DNA from: Octadecabacter algicola
Lineage (GTDB): Bacteria > Pseudomonadota > Alphaproteobacteria > Rhodobacterales > Rhodobacteraceae
NCBI RefSeq assembly: GCF_021532625.1
Contig: NZ_JAKGAR010000003.1
Location: forward strand, 310,001-374,000
DNA length: 64,000 bases
Direction of reading: 5' to 3'
The notes beneath the pieces are model-generated. The model had not been told where the DNA came from and made no database searches. It saw only the letters and a list, made by a program, of their open reading frames with translations. A program made the position numbers and the translations under genes. Below are positions 44,907 through 54,022 of this stretch, in pieces. Each line of letters begins with the position of its first letter. Within the stretch, counting starts at the first letter, position 1.

Positions 44907-45293
44907 TTAGTCGTCGGTGTCTTCGTCAAAGAACGGAGTCATTTGCGCAACGATGACGCTGTTTTCGTCAAGCGCACGCTGCATCAATTCGCGTTCTTCG
45001 TCTGGTATGTCGTGCCCTTCGGCTAGACGTTCATCCAAAGTGCCGTAACCCGAGACATCCAAAGGTGCCAAATCTGCTTGTTTCAGAATGGCCACGGTTT
45101 CACGGACGGCTTCTGCTTCATCTACACCAGACGCATAGATCATCAACGCAGCACCGGTACTGTCTTGGGGCAACCCGTCATCATCCTTACGGCCCACTTC
45201 GACCAGCAGGGTAAAGACTTGTTGGCGCGACGGCTTTTTGGCCTTCTTGGGCTTCGAGGTCGACTGGGGTTGTGGCGTTTTTGGATCCGACAT
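44907..45293 (-). CDS. small acidic protein of unknown function (128 aa)
   Basis: Not recognised, though it has the look of a conserved Rhodobacteraceae protein. A lysine/proline-rich N-terminus (KTPQPQSTSKPKKAKKPSRQ) is followed by a compact alpha-beta domain (VFTLLVEVGRKDDDGLPQDS; ASGVDEAEAVRETVAILKQA) and a very acidic end (FFDEDTDD). It is probably cytoplasmic. ATG at 45293 has no striking SD. It is divergent from the receptor-channel gene and converges on the second Hint gene 11 bp apart. Confidence 0.6.
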   Translation of the reverse strand: MSDPKTPQPQSTSKPKKAKKPSRQQVFTLLVEVGRKDDDGLPQDSTGAALMIYASGVDEAEAVRETVAILKQADLAPLDVSGYGTLDERLAEGHDIPDEERELMQRALDENSVIVAQMTPFFDEDTDD

Positions 45294-45394
45294 GAGCGGC
45301 GCCTAACCCTTCGCGTTAGTAACGTCAACGTTGAGGAGGATTGACCATCGCTTCGCGCTGCGCAATTAGGGGGCAGATTCTTGGGGGACAACTG

Positions 45395-46459
45395 ATGAAA
45401 TATGCGTTGCGACTGCTGGCAAGCTTCTTCTTAATCATCATTTCAAATTCTGGTTTCGCGCAAGAACCGCCACTGACCTTTGCCACGGTGGAGCGCCCCC
45501 CTTTCGCATTTTTGGACAATGGAGAGGCCGCGGGCTTTAGTATTGAACTCACGAAAGCGATTGCCGATCAGTTGGGCCGTGAAATCTCTTTTGAATTCTA
45601 CGGCTCCTTTCCTGACATGTTGTCGTCCGTCCAGAATGGTGAACGTGACGCTGCTGTCGCAAACATCTCGATTACCGCAGACCGCGAACTGTTGATGGAC
45701 TTTTCGCATCCGATCTTTGAAGGCGGGATCGGCGTCCTTTTGCGGGACGATAACAGCGGCGGGTCGTTTCTGTCTGCATTGTTTACACGAGACATTCTAT
45801 TTGTGGTTCTCGGGGCGCTTGGGTTGCTGTTTGGCAGCGGCGTTGTGATGTGGCTTATGGAACGCCGTGCTCAGCCCTATTTTGATCGCAAAGGCGGGGA
45901 TGCACTGTTTCACTCATTTTGGTGGGCCTTGAACCTTGTTGTAAACGGCGGGTTTGAAGAACGCGTGCCGCAAACTCGACCAGGCCGTGCTTTTGCTGTT
46001 GTTCTGGTCGTCTCGAGCTTGTTCATCGTATCGATTTTCGTAGCGACCATTACATCCACTATGACGGTCGAGGCGTTGCATGAAAACGTAGAGTCCATCA
46101 ATGACCTAGAAGGCCGCCGTGTTGCGACAGTAGAAAATTCGACATCCGCTGCATTTCTAAACGCGCGGGACCTACCGCATGTCACATACGGTTCACCAGA
46201 TGAGATGTTTCAGCTTCTTGAGAACGACAATCTAGATGCCATCGTTTTTGACGCTCCGATTTTGTCCTATTATTCCAACACGCACACGGAGCCTGCCACA
46301 CGGCTATTGCCGCGTATTTACCGACGCGAAAACTACGGAATCGCGTTGCCCAATTCTAGCCCGCTTGGCGAACAGATAAATCAATCACTGCTTCGTTTGC
46401 GCGAAGACGGAACCTATGACGAATTGGTTACGAAGTGGTTTGGTCGCGCGAGCGGCTAA
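45395..46459 (+). CDS. ionotropic glutamate receptor-like ligand-gated channel
   Basis: A 354-residue protein built like the bacterial glutamate receptor GluR0. A signal peptide (MKYALRLLASFFLIIISNSG) is followed by ligand-binding half S1 (LTFATVERPPFAFLDNGEAA; RDAAVANISITADRE), helix TM1 (DILFVVLGALGLLFGSGVVM), a pore loop, helix TM2 (AFAVVLVVSSLFIVSIFVAT) and ligand half S2 (DLEGRRVATVENSTSAAF; YGIALPNSSPLG). The pore loop at residues 175-194 (coordinates 45917-45976) reads FWWALNLVVNGGFEERVPQT, so the TVGYG potassium filter is absent. ATG at 45395 follows GGGGGAC. The ligand is probably an amino acid. Its stop overlaps the convergent small membrane gene. Confidence 0.82.
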   Translation: MKYALRLLASFFLIIISNSGFAQEPPLTFATVERPPFAFLDNGEAAGFSIELTKAIADQLGREISFEFYGSFPDMLSSVQNGERDAAVANISITADRELLMDFSHPIFEGGIGVLLRDDNSGGSFLSALFTRDILFVVLGALGLLFGSGVVMWLMERRAQPYFDRKGGDALFHSFWWALNLVVNGGFEERVPQTRPGRAFAVVLVVSSLFIVSIFVATITSTMTVEALHENVESINDLEGRRVATVENSTSAAFLNARDLPHVTYGSPDEMFQLLENDNLDAIVFDAPILSYYSNTHTEPATRLLPRIYRRENYGIALPNSSPLGEQINQSLLRLREDGTYDELVTKWFGRASG

Positions 46460-46740
46460 CCGTCCGGTTTATCATCCGTGAACCGCGACTTCGCCGCCCA
46501 AAGCGACGAGAAAATCAGCACCGCCTGAATCGGGATAAACCCGATCGCTAAAAGAGCGACTGCGGTCGCCCAAACGGGGAAATTGAACGTTTCCGCAATT
46601 GTTTGAAACGGCCGGTACAACACAGCAAACGCAAAAACGAGGCAAGCGGCATCAAACCCCACAGGGGCCCATGCCGCCAACCAACTGGGGCGTTCGGCCC
46701 GCGCGATGCGGGCCTTAGCTAGTGCTCGGCTGAGGATCAA
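46456..46740 (-). CDS. small two-span membrane protein coupled to dapD
   Basis: Not recognised. TTG at 46740 overlaps the dapD stop as TTGA, giving 94 residues: a basic N-terminus ([20 protein letters not shown]), two hydrophobic helices ([37 protein letters not shown]) and a polar tail. A longer frame to 46812 would lie inside dapD and is unlikely. Translational coupling to dapD suggests cotranscription, not shared function. Confidence 0.6.
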   Translation of the reverse strand: MILSRALAKARIARAERPSWLAAWAPVGFDAACLVFAFAVLYRPFQTIAETFNFPVWATAVALLAIGFIPIQAVLIFSSLWAAKSRFTDDKPDG

Positions 46741-47564
46741 TCGCGCAGCAGATCGTTGATGCCCGTCTTTGAACGTGTCTTTTCGTCGACGGTTTTCACG
46801 ATCACGGCGCAATACAGGTTGATGTCGTTCTTGGACGGCATAGATCCCGCAACCACAACGGAATAAGGCGGTACTTCGCCGTAGAAGACTTCGCCGGTTT
46901 CACGGTTCACGATCTTGGTGGACTGGCCGATGAATACGCCCATGCCCAGAACGGACCCCTCTCGGATGATGCAGCCTTCGACGACTTCGGAACGCGCACC
47001 AATAAAGCAGTTGTCTTCGATGATCGTTGGGCCAGCTTGCATTGGCTCAAGAACACCACCGATGCCGACGCCGCCGGACAGGTGAACGTTCTTGCCGATC
47101 TGCGCACAGGACCCAACAGTCGCCCAGCCATCAACCATGGACCCTTCATCGACATAGGCGCCGAGGTTCACGAAGGATGGCATTAGGACAACGCCTGGTG
47201 CGATGTAGGCAGAACGGCGAACGATTGAACCTGGCACCGCACGGAAACCTGCGGCCTTCCATTCGTTGTCGCCCCAACTTTCCCATTTGGACGGCACCTT
47301 GTCCCACCAGCTTCCGTTGCCGTTGGACCCTTCGATCATGGCCATGTCGTTCAAACGGAAAGACAGAAGAACTGCTTTCTTCGCCCATTGGTTTACGTGC
47401 CAGTCGCCATTTTCCAGCTTTTCCGCTACGCGCAATTTACCGCTGTCCAGCGCGTTCATTGTATCTGTGATCGCTTCGCGTACTTCGCCTTGTGTGGACG
47501 TTGTGATGGTATCACGTGCGTCCCATGCAGCTTCGATTGCGGTTTCCAGTTGAGCGTTGGACAT
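46737..47564 (-). CDS. dapD: 2,3,4,5-tetrahydropyridine-2,6-dicarboxylate N-succinyltransferase
   Basis: Transfers succinyl from succinyl-CoA to tetrahydrodipicolinate in lysine/DAP synthesis. ATG at 47564 ([20 protein letters not shown]) gives 275 residues, as usual, and follows AAAGGGACC; the longer start at 47627 overlaps the dehydratase gene. The left-handed beta-helix of hexapeptide repeats is clear ([40 protein letters not shown]). The product feeds DapE, encoded 5 kb upstream. Confidence 0.97.
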   Translation of the reverse strand: MSNAQLETAIEAAWDARDTITTSTQGEVREAITDTMNALDSGKLRVAEKLENGDWHVNQWAKKAVLLSFRLNDMAMIEGSNGNGSWWDKVPSKWESWGDNEWKAAGFRAVPGSIVRRSAYIAPGVVLMPSFVNLGAYVDEGSMVDGWATVGSCAQIGKNVHLSGGVGIGGVLEPMQAGPTIIEDNCFIGARSEVVEGCIIREGSVLGMGVFIGQSTKIVNRETGEVFYGEVPPYSVVVAGSMPSKNDINLYCAVIVKTVDEKTRSKTGINDLLRD

Positions 47565-47627
47565 GATGGTCCCTTTCGGATGCGTTATGTTTGAGGGTCC
47601 AATAGCGCGAGGGCCACGGTTGAGCAA

Positions 47628-48539
47628 TTAAATAGGTATAGGCGCGGGATTCGCGCCACAGAGCAGTACCGCGACTTTTTCGTTCTTTGAGGGCATGTAG
47701 ACGCCAGACAGGATTGCAGCGACACCCGCAGCACCTGCCGGTTCAACCAATTGACGAAGGTTCTGCCAAATCAGTTTTTGGGCATGGGCGACTGCGTCAT
47801 CCGTCACCAGAACAGTAGAAAGGTCATTGGCTTTCGCAATCCCGAAGGGCAGGCTTCCGATCCGTTTTGCGCCCAGCGCATTGGCACAAAGGCCCGAGAC
47901 TTCGATGTCCGTCTCTGAACCATTGGTAAGCGCCGCGTGCATGGAATTGGTGGTTTCGGTTTCGACACCGATGATGTTGCGCCCATTTAGCCATGTCAGC
48001 GCACCACTGATCAAACCGCCCCCGCCAATGGCGATTATGACAGTATCTGCGTCCAGTCCTTGATCTTCCCATTCTTTGAAACAGGTGCCCTGACCTGCAA
48101 TCGTCGCTGGCGCGTCATAGGGATGAATATCCAATGCGCCGGTTTCGTTTTTGTGTGCCGTGGCGGCGGCGGCGGCATCGGAATAGGCGCCTTTGACGAT
48201 ATGAAGGTTTGCACCAGTCTGCCGGATCACATCGATCTTTGCGGGACCCGCAAATTCGGGCACAAAGATATGAGCATCATGGCCAAGCGCGGTCGCGGCA
48301 TGGGCCACAGCCGCACCGTGATTGCCGCCCGACGCCGCAACAATTCCAGCAGTTGGCACATCCGCAGTCAGGATAGAATTAAACGCGCCTCTGGCTTTGA
48401 AGGATCCTGTGACCTGCGTGTGTTCGAACTTGAACTGAAGCGGCAGTCCAAAGCTGTCCGAGCGCATAGCGGGGGTTTCGTGTACGTAACCTTTAATTCG
48501 AGCGGCGGCATTGGAAATGTCAGCGGAGGTGACGGGCAT
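47628..48539 (-). CDS. PLP-dependent threonine/serine dehydratase
   Basis: Fold-type II PLP enzyme of 303 residues. The PLP lysine is in HTQVTGSFKARGAFNSIL near residue 45, the substrate loop in ASGGNHGAAVAHAA near residue 70, and the phosphate-binding glycine loop in IAIGGGGLISGALT near residue 170. It lacks the C-terminal ACT-like regulatory domain of biosynthetic IlvA, so it is more likely a catabolic threonine/serine dehydratase or a racemase-like relative. ATG at 48539 is used. dapD begins 63 bp downstream on the same strand. Confidence 0.88.
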   Translation of the reverse strand: MPVTSADISNAAARIKGYVHETPAMRSDSFGLPLQFKFEHTQVTGSFKARGAFNSILTADVPTAGIVAASGGNHGAAVAHAATALGHDAHIFVPEFAGPAKIDVIRQTGANLHIVKGAYSDAAAAATAHKNETGALDIHPYDAPATIAGQGTCFKEWEDQGLDADTVIIAIGGGGLISGALTWLNGRNIIGVETETTNSMHAALTNGSETDIEVSGLCANALGAKRIGSLPFGIAKANDLSTVLVTDDAVAHAQKLIWQNLRQLVEPAGAAGVAAILSGVYMPSKNEKVAVLLCGANPAPIPI

Positions 48540-48622
48540 GTGTTTGGCCTTTAGTTGGACAATGTTCGGCCAACCTGCCACTAAAATGCCAACACGAACA
48601 ATAAGATTGAAAGAGTTGCCTC

Positions 48623-49465
48623 ATGAAAGACGATCCACACCGCCGCCATCCGTTGCGCGACAGCAAACAAGACCGTGCCGAGGCTGTTCAAGTCCCTGAC
48701 ACGCCTCAGACGCGTTCGCCTGCCTATGCGCTGGCGTTTGCCGACCCTGATTTCCTGTGCCGCGACGAATTGCGCCCAGTGCGTTTGCAACTAGAACTGC
48801 TGAAGCCGCAATTGATGCTGGACGAACAAGGAATCGAATCGACCATCGTGATGTTCGGTGGTGCACGCATTCCTGCACCTGCAAACAAAGACAACGCACG
48901 TACCAAAACGCTAGCTGATTTGTCCCAGTATTACGAAGAGGCGCGCAAGTTCGCCAAACTGATGACTGAAACAGGCGAAAGCCATGAGAATGTTATCGTT
49001 ACAGGTGGTGGCCCCGGCGTCATGGAGGCCGGAAACCGTGGTGCCATTGATGCAGGTGGTAAATCCATCGGGCTGAACATCGTGCTACCACATGAACAGG
49101 CCCCGAACGAATACGTGACGCCTGAGCTGTGTTTCAATTTTCACTACTTCGCGATCCGCAAAATGCATTTCTTAATGCGTGCCAAGGCGGTCACCGTCTT
49201 CCCCGGCGGTTTCGGAACGTTGGACGAAACGTTCGAAGCCCTGACGCTCATTCAGACGGGTCGCATGGAACGGGTTCCGTTCTTGCTGTTCGGTCGCGCG
49301 TTTTGGGAGAGCATTATCAACTGGGACGCTTTGGCGGACGCCGGAACGATTTCTGCGGATGACCTTGAGCTGTTCAAATTCGTTGAAACCGCTGAAGAAG
49401 CCATCGAGGCGTTGGAAAACTGGGAAGGCGCCGGCGAAAAGCGCGGCGCAATCCCCGGACGGTAA
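48623..49465 (+). CDS. LOG-family protein (nucleotide phosphoribohydrolase-like)
   Basis: A 280-residue member of the LOG family, once mis-annotated as lysine decarboxylase; characterised members cleave N-glycosidic bonds of nucleoside monophosphates. The two signatures are present: VTGGGPGVMEAGNRGA near residue 131 and VFPGGFGTLDETFEALTLIQ near residue 193. It has about 90 extra N-terminal residues relative to short LOGs. Substrate is unknown. It is divergent from the dehydratase and converges on rlmN. Confidence 0.88.
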   Translation: MKDDPHRRHPLRDSKQDRAEAVQVPDTPQTRSPAYALAFADPDFLCRDELRPVRLQLELLKPQLMLDEQGIESTIVMFGGARIPAPANKDNARTKTLADLSQYYEEARKFAKLMTETGESHENVIVTGGGPGVMEAGNRGAIDAGGKSIGLNIVLPHEQAPNEYVTPELCFNFHYFAIRKMHFLMRAKAVTVFPGGFGTLDETFEALTLIQTGRMERVPFLLFGRAFWESIINWDALADAGTISADDLELFKFVETAEEAIEALENWEGAGEKRGAIPGR

Positions 49466-49483
49466 AAGAAACGGGGCGCTGGC

Positions 49484-50668
49484 TTACAGGCCAGCGTCCG
49501 CTTCAATCTCTTTACGCGACTTTCGGGCCCGTTCGGTGGCCGACTTGAGCTGACCACAGGCCGCCATAATGTCTTCGCCGCGCGGTTTGCGCACTGGAGA
49601 CGCATAACCCGCATTGTAAACGATATCCGCGAACGCCTTGATGCGGTTATTGGTAGACCGTTCATAGGGCGCACCCGGCCATTCGTTGAATGGGATTAGG
49701 TTGATCTTCGCAGGAATGCCTTTGATCAGTTCCACCAAACGGCGCGCATCTTCGTCGCTGTCATTCACATCTTTTAGCATCACATATTCAAACGTAATGC
49801 GTTCCGAGTTGCTGACTTTCGGGTAGGCAGCAAGAGCCGCGAGCAGTTCTTCGATGTTCCAACGCTTGTTAATCGGCACGAGTTTGTTGCGCACCTCATC
49901 CGTGGTTGCATGAAAGGAGACCGCCAGTTGGCAGCCGATCTCATCCGCGGTGCGGGCGATTTCAGGGACAACACCAGAGGTCGATAGTGTGATACGGCGG
50001 CGCGACAAGGCGATGCCTTCACGGTCCATTGCAATCTTCATCGCATCACGAACGTTTTCGAAATTATACAACGGTTCGCCCATGCCCATCAGAACGATGT
50101 TGGACAACAGACGGGGGCCTTGGTCAGCAGTACTGATACCAGCCTCTGGCCATTCGCCCAAATCATCGCGAGCCAACATGACTTGGCCGATGATTTCACC
50201 CGCCGTCAGATTGCGAACGAGTTTTTGGGTGCCTGTATGACAGAAGCTACAGGTCAGCGTGCAACCGACTTGGGATGAAATGCACAGCGTGCCGCGATCG
50301 GTTTCGGGGATATAGACCACCTCAACCTCATGACCGCCTGCGATGCGCACAAGGTATTTACGCGTGCCATCTGAGGACACTTCGCGTGTCACAACCTCGG
50401 GCAATTCGATCTTGAAATGCTCGGCTAAGGTGACACGAAAGTCTTTGGACAGGTTCGTCATGACATCAAAGTCACGCACGCCCCAATGGTACAGCCAAGC
50501 CCAAATTTGGTTCACCCTCATCTTGGCCTGTTTCTCTTTCACGCCAAGGCCAATGAGCTCATCGCGAAGCTGGTCGCGGGTCAGGCCGACGATGTTCACG
50601 GGGCCGCCTTCGGGCAGAACACGTTTAATCGTCATAACGTCTTGGGTGATGGGCGCTTGCGGTTCCAT
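49484..50668 (-). CDS. rlmN: 23S rRNA (A2503-C2)/tRNA (A37-C2) methyltransferase
   Basis: Radical SAM enzyme methylating carbon 2 of A2503 in 23S rRNA and A37 in some tRNAs. ATG at 50668 ([20 protein letters not shown]) gives 394 residues and follows GGAG; the start at 50725 overlaps a hairpin. The cluster motif is [18 protein letters not shown] near residue 130, with [17 protein letters not shown] and the C-terminal catalytic Cys in [10 protein letters not shown]. Confidence 0.96.
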   Translation of the reverse strand: MEPQAPITQDVMTIKRVLPEGGPVNIVGLTRDQLRDELIGLGVKEKQAKMRVNQIWAWLYHWGVRDFDVMTNLSKDFRVTLAEHFKIELPEVVTREVSSDGTRKYLVRIAGGHEVEVVYIPETDRGTLCISSQVGCTLTCSFCHTGTQKLVRNLTAGEIIGQVMLARDDLGEWPEAGISTADQGPRLLSNIVLMGMGEPLYNFENVRDAMKIAMDREGIALSRRRITLSTSGVVPEIARTADEIGCQLAVSFHATTDEVRNKLVPINKRWNIEELLAALAAYPKVSNSERITFEYVMLKDVNDSDEDARRLVELIKGIPAKINLIPFNEWPGAPYERSTNNRIKAFADIVYNAGYASPVRKPRGEDIMAACGQLKSATERARKSRKEIEADAGL

Positions 50669-50709
50669 GAGAATCGACTCCAGTGGGGTTTGAGGCCCTA
50701 TATAAGACG

Positions 50710-50740
50710 TGAGGCCGGTTTCCAAAGAAAACCGGCCTCA
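50710..50740 (-). terminator. strong hairpin between the IalB-like gene and rlmN
   Basis: A perfect 12-bp inverted repeat TGAGGCCGGTTT/AAACCGGCCTCA with a 7-base loop, right after the IalB-like gene stop. No T-run follows, so it may terminate only partly or protect the upstream RNA. Confidence 0.6.
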
Positions 50741-50763
50741 CTCAAATTGCATAGCTTAGCGAT

Positions 50764-51294
50764 TTAGCTGGAACAGCGGTTCGCTGCTTCTTCAACGCCA
50801 GCCGTAAAACCAAGCAATGAGAACGTGTCACGTGTAACTGTGCCGCGACCGGATCGCGCAGAGATCGTTGCCGCAGAACCGCGTTTCATAGCGGCCACAA
50901 TGCGTGCGTCGTCTTCAGGTGTTGCTGGCCACGCCCATTCACCTTCGGTGAAAAGCTCGAACGTAGTGCCGCCGATGTCCAGTTCAGCTGTGGATCCGCC
51001 CGCAAACGGATAACCGCCCGTGAATGTCACCTGCCCGTTCACACCCGCACCAGGGCGGTAGAACACGAACAGCAAAATCTCACCGCGGCGCACAGATACA
51101 ACCTGCCCATCGCGAGAGTTTACAGTTTCTTTCGGGGCGGAGACCGCCCAGCATTCAGTTGGGTTGTCTTCTACGAAGACGGACCAGTCAGTGTTTGCGG
51201 CCACGCGGTTAGAGCTGGCCTCTTGCGCGATTGCGCTGGTGCCTAGTGTTGCCAACGCGACTACGCCAAACGCGCGAGAAATCTTTGAAATCAT
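50764..51294 (-). CDS. IalB-family (invasion-associated locus B) secreted protein
   Basis: A 176-residue exported protein. A signal peptide (MISKISRAFGVVALATLGTS, cut after AIAQ) precedes the IalB domain, with the typical DWSVFVEDNPTECWAVSAPK near residue 38 and a C-terminal cysteine (AANRCSS) that probably pairs with the first. The family is widespread in alphaproteobacteria and its molecular role is not defined; the pathogenesis name comes from Bartonella. ATG at 51294 is preferred to 51309. Confidence 0.88.
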   Translation of the reverse strand: MISKISRAFGVVALATLGTSAIAQEASSNRVAANTDWSVFVEDNPTECWAVSAPKETVNSRDGQVVSVRRGEILLFVFYRPGAGVNGQVTFTGGYPFAGGSTAELDIGGTTFELFTEGEWAWPATPEDDARIVAAMKRGSAATISARSGRGTVTRDTFSLLGFTAGVEEAANRCSS

Positions 51295-51481
51295 AAATAC
51301 AGCCTCCAAGCTGTCCGTGCCTCAGGTTGCTCTTATCTGCCTAGCACCTCTAGCGGGTACCTTTTCGACTAGAATGAGCGGTTTCAACTCGATAGCTACA
51401 GCATTAGCAAGTTTTTGCCCAATTGGGAAAGCCCTTTGTCCCCTATTATTTGTGCGGATTGCCGCCCATTCGGAGAGTTTC

Positions 51482-52474
51482 ATGTCAAATCCTGTCGATC
51501 TTGTTGAACTTTGGCGCGGTGGAATGCTGGAATCTGTCCATCAAGGGCATGCGGTTGTGGTCGACCAAAGTGGTGAGATCCTGCATGCATGGGGCGATCC
51601 GGAGTACATTACCTACCCTAGATCCAGCGCTAAAATGCTACAGGCGCTGCCTTTGGTTGAGAGTGGTGTGGCGGATCGTTTCGGACTGACGACCGAACAG
51701 CTTGCGTTATCTTGCGCGTCACATTCCGGCGCGGCTATTCACACAGAACGTGTTCAGAACTGGTTGAACGACCTTGAGTTGGACGATGATGCATTTCGAT
51801 GCGGTCCACAGTGGCCTTCCGACAAACCCGCCAGCAAAGTGCTAATCAAGTCTGACGCAAGTGCTTGTAAGTATCATAACAACTGTTCCGGCAAACATTG
51901 CGGCTTCTTGACGATGGTCAAGGCAAATGGCTGGGGACCGGATTACGTTGCGATCGACCACCCCTTGCAGGTGGGTATCAAACAAATCGTCGAAGAACTG
52001 GTAGAAGAAACCTCGCCCAATTGGGGTATTGATGGCTGCTCTGCTCCGAACCACGCCAGCACCGTCCACGGTATGGCCCGCGCCATGGCAACATTTGCCA
52101 AGGCCGATGACAGTAATACACGCGGGTCTGCAATGGTTCGGCTTCGCAATGCGATGATGGCACATTCCGATCTGCTGTCGAACACAGACCGCGCCTGTTA
52201 TCACCTCACGAAGGCTGCAAAAGGAAAGGCTGCCGTCAAAACAGGGGCCGAGGGATTCTACATTGCTATCTTGCCAGAGCTGAAAATGGGCGTGGCACTA
52301 AAGATCATGGATGGCACAACACGGGCCGCCGAATGTGCGATAGCCGCGATCCTATGCAAACTGGGTGTCGTCGACGCACATGATCCGCTCGTTAAACAGT
52401 ACCGCAATCCAGACCTGAAGAATTTCGCCGGTCTGGTCACTGGCGATATGCGCCCCAGCGTCGCACTTGCCTGA
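51482..52474 (+). CDS. asparaginase (AnsA/L-asparaginase II family)
   Basis: A 330-residue protein of the thermolabile rhizobial-type asparaginase family, hydrolysing asparagine to aspartate and ammonia. The family opening is PVDLVELWRGGMLESVHQGH, and SSAKMLQALPLVESGVADRF and SASCKYHNNCSGKHCGFL-type cysteine/serine motifs are present (the segment DASACKYHNNCSGKHCGF near residue 130). ATG at 51482 (MSNPVD) follows GGAGAG; longer upstream frames reach into the IalB gene. No signal peptide, so it is cytoplasmic. The FMN riboswitch begins 30 bp downstream. Confidence 0.9.
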   Translation: MSNPVDLVELWRGGMLESVHQGHAVVVDQSGEILHAWGDPEYITYPRSSAKMLQALPLVESGVADRFGLTTEQLALSCASHSGAAIHTERVQNWLNDLELDDDAFRCGPQWPSDKPASKVLIKSDASACKYHNNCSGKHCGFLTMVKANGWGPDYVAIDHPLQVGIKQIVEELVEETSPNWGIDGCSAPNHASTVHGMARAMATFAKADDSNTRGSAMVRLRNAMMAHSDLLSNTDRACYHLTKAAKGKAAVKTGAEGFYIAILPELKMGVALKIMDGTTRAAECAIAAILCKLGVVDAHDPLVKQYRNPDLKNFAGLVTGDMRPSVALA

Positions 52475-52504
52475 CGAGCACGAATCCGTCAGATAGAAAT
52501 TGTT

Positions 52505-52621
52505 CTCAGGGCGGGGTGTAATTCCCCACCGGCGGTTATAGCCCGCGAGCGGCCTCAAGGTGAGGTGTCAGCAGATACTGGTGAAATTCCAGAGCCGACG
52601 GTCATAGTCCGGATGAGAGAG
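52505..52621 (+). ncRNA. FMN riboswitch (RFN element)
   Basis: The aptamer is recognisable by its conserved blocks in order: CAGGGCGGGGTGTAATTCCC, CACCGGCGGTTATAGCCCGC, GAGCGGCC, GCAGATACTGGTGAAATTCC, AGAGCCGACGGTCATAGTCC and GGATGAGAGA. It binds flavin mononucleotide and turns down flavin genes. It lies in the leader of ribH, 100 bp before the ATG. Confidence 0.97.
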
Positions 52622-52666
52622 AGCTTCGGTGCGCGTGTGGTTTCCGCCTGCGCAGCGATTCTTTGC

Positions 52667-52715
52667 CCCGAGGTGATATGTCACCCACGCAATCGCGTGG
52701 TAATCGGGAAAGGAG
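52667..52715 (+). promoter_or_regulatory. probable riboswitch expression platform before ribH
   Basis: Two hairpins, GGTGA-TATG-TCACC (52672-52685) and CACGC-AATC-GCGTG (about 52686-52699), are enclosed by CCCGA (52667-52671) pairing with TCGGG (52704-52708). That places the outer helix against the SD AAGGAG (52710-52715), so control is probably translational. Confidence 0.5.
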
Positions 52716-52721
52716 ACCCTA

Positions 52722-53159
52722 ATGACAATCGCCCCTCGCTACGCCTTTATTAAGGCACAATGGCACGCTGATATCGTAGATCGTGCCTATGATGGATTTT
52801 GCGAACTTATTCCCGCGTCCCAGATCGACGTTTTTGATGTGCCAGGTGCGTTTGAGATGCCCTTGGTTGCCAAGGACCTCGCCGAGTCGGGTCGATATGC
52901 AGCGATTGCCTGCGCGGCATTCGTTGTGGATGGCGGCATTTACCGGCACGATTTCGTTGCTTCTGCCGTTGTAGATGGCCTGATGCGCGTTAGCCTTGAT
53001 ACTGGCGTACCTGTGCTGTCGGTTTCTCTGACACCGCACCATTATCAAGAAACAGATCACCACAACGCAATCTATCGCGACCACTTTGTTGAGAAAGGTC
53101 GCGAAGCCGCGAACGCCGCGTTGATTATTGGTAAAACGCGAAACGCGTTGGCAGCTTAA
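52722..53159 (+). CDS. ribH2: 6,7-dimethyl-8-ribityllumazine synthase, type 2
   Basis: Condenses 5-amino-6-ribitylaminouracil with dihydroxybutanone phosphate in riboflavin synthesis. It has 145 residues. The start APRYAFIKAQWHADIVDRAY and QIDVFDVPGAFEMPLVAKDL are family motifs, and the catalytic histidine region PHHYQETDHHNAIYRDHF with its extended His cluster marks the type 2 (Rhizobiales/Rhodobacterales) enzyme. ATG at 52722 follows AAGGAG. It stands alone under an FMN riboswitch with no other rib gene nearby, so it is probably a paralogue of a ribH elsewhere. It converges on serB with a 4-bp overlap. Confidence 0.95.
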   Translation: MTIAPRYAFIKAQWHADIVDRAYDGFCELIPASQIDVFDVPGAFEMPLVAKDLAESGRYAAIACAAFVVDGGIYRHDFVASAVVDGLMRVSLDTGVPVLSVSLTPHHYQETDHHNAIYRDHFVEKGREAANAALIIGKTRNALAA

Positions 53160-54022
53160 GCGAATTCCGTTTTGGCATAGCCTTGCAGGTAAAGCAGTGC
53201 GGTGAGATCGCCATGATTGATCCGCACGTCACACTTTTCTTGCAAGGCGGGCTTGCCGTGCAGCGCAACACCTGTGCCCGCATTTGAAAGCATCAGCAGA
53301 TCATTCATCCCGTCACCTACGGCAATCACATCGTCTGCGGTAATGCCGAGGCGCGTCGTGATTTCGCCCAGTGCATCGAGTTTGGCCTGCTGTCCAAGGA
53401 TTGGCCGAACAACCTTTCCTGTAAGAATACCCTCCGCAATTTCGAGGGTGTTGGCGCGGTTTTCATCAAAGCCAAGTTCATTAGCGACTTTTGCGGTGAA
53501 GGCCGTAAAACCACCCGACACCAAAGCACTGAAACCACCATTGGCCTTCATCGTTCGCACCAATTCACGGCCACCAGGCATGTAACTGATCCGTGTTTTC
53601 AAGACGTGGCCGATGATGCTTTCGTCGAGCCCCTTGAGCAGACCAACCCGTTCATCAATCGCGGATTCAAAATCCAGCTCGCCATTCATAGCGCGCGCGG
53701 TGATGTCTGCTACATGGGCGCCAACGCCAGCCTCGTCTGCCAATTCATCAATGCATTCTTGCTGGATCATGGTGCTGTCCATGTCGGCCAGCAACATTTT
53801 CTTACGCCGGCCCGTGAACGGTTGAATGACCAGATCAACGCTCTGTTCTTGCAGATCCGTCCAAACCTGTGGCCCATTGTCCGGCGCACGCTCCATGGCG
53901 AATTCAGCCGCTTCGTCAGGTGCCAGCCACTGAGCAGATTGCCCACCCCATGCATTGCGCAGCGATTCGACAAGAGCAGGCTGCAAAGCACCAGCTTTGG
54001 CAATCAGGGTAACAACAAACAT
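53156..54022 (-). CDS. serB: phosphoserine phosphatase
   Basis: HAD-family phosphatase completing serine synthesis by dephosphorylating phosphoserine. It has 288 residues. The catalytic nucleophile motif is LLADMDSTMIQQECIDELAD near residue 77, followed by SGGFTAFTAKVA (motif II), the Lys in QAKLDALGE (motif III) and VIAVGDGMNDLLMLSNAGTG. An N-terminal ACT-like segment of about 70 residues is present. ATG at 54022 is used. It is divergent from serC-serA across a shared 177-bp region. Confidence 0.96.
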   Translation of the reverse strand: MFVVTLIAKAGALQPALVESLRNAWGGQSAQWLAPDEAAEFAMERAPDNGPQVWTDLQEQSVDLVIQPFTGRRKKMLLADMDSTMIQQECIDELADEAGVGAHVADITARAMNGELDFESAIDERVGLLKGLDESIIGHVLKTRISYMPGGRELVRTMKANGGFSALVSGGFTAFTAKVANELGFDENRANTLEIAEGILTGKVVRPILGQQAKLDALGEITTRLGITADDVIAVGDGMNDLLMLSNAGTGVALHGKPALQEKCDVRINHGDLTALLYLQGYAKTEFA

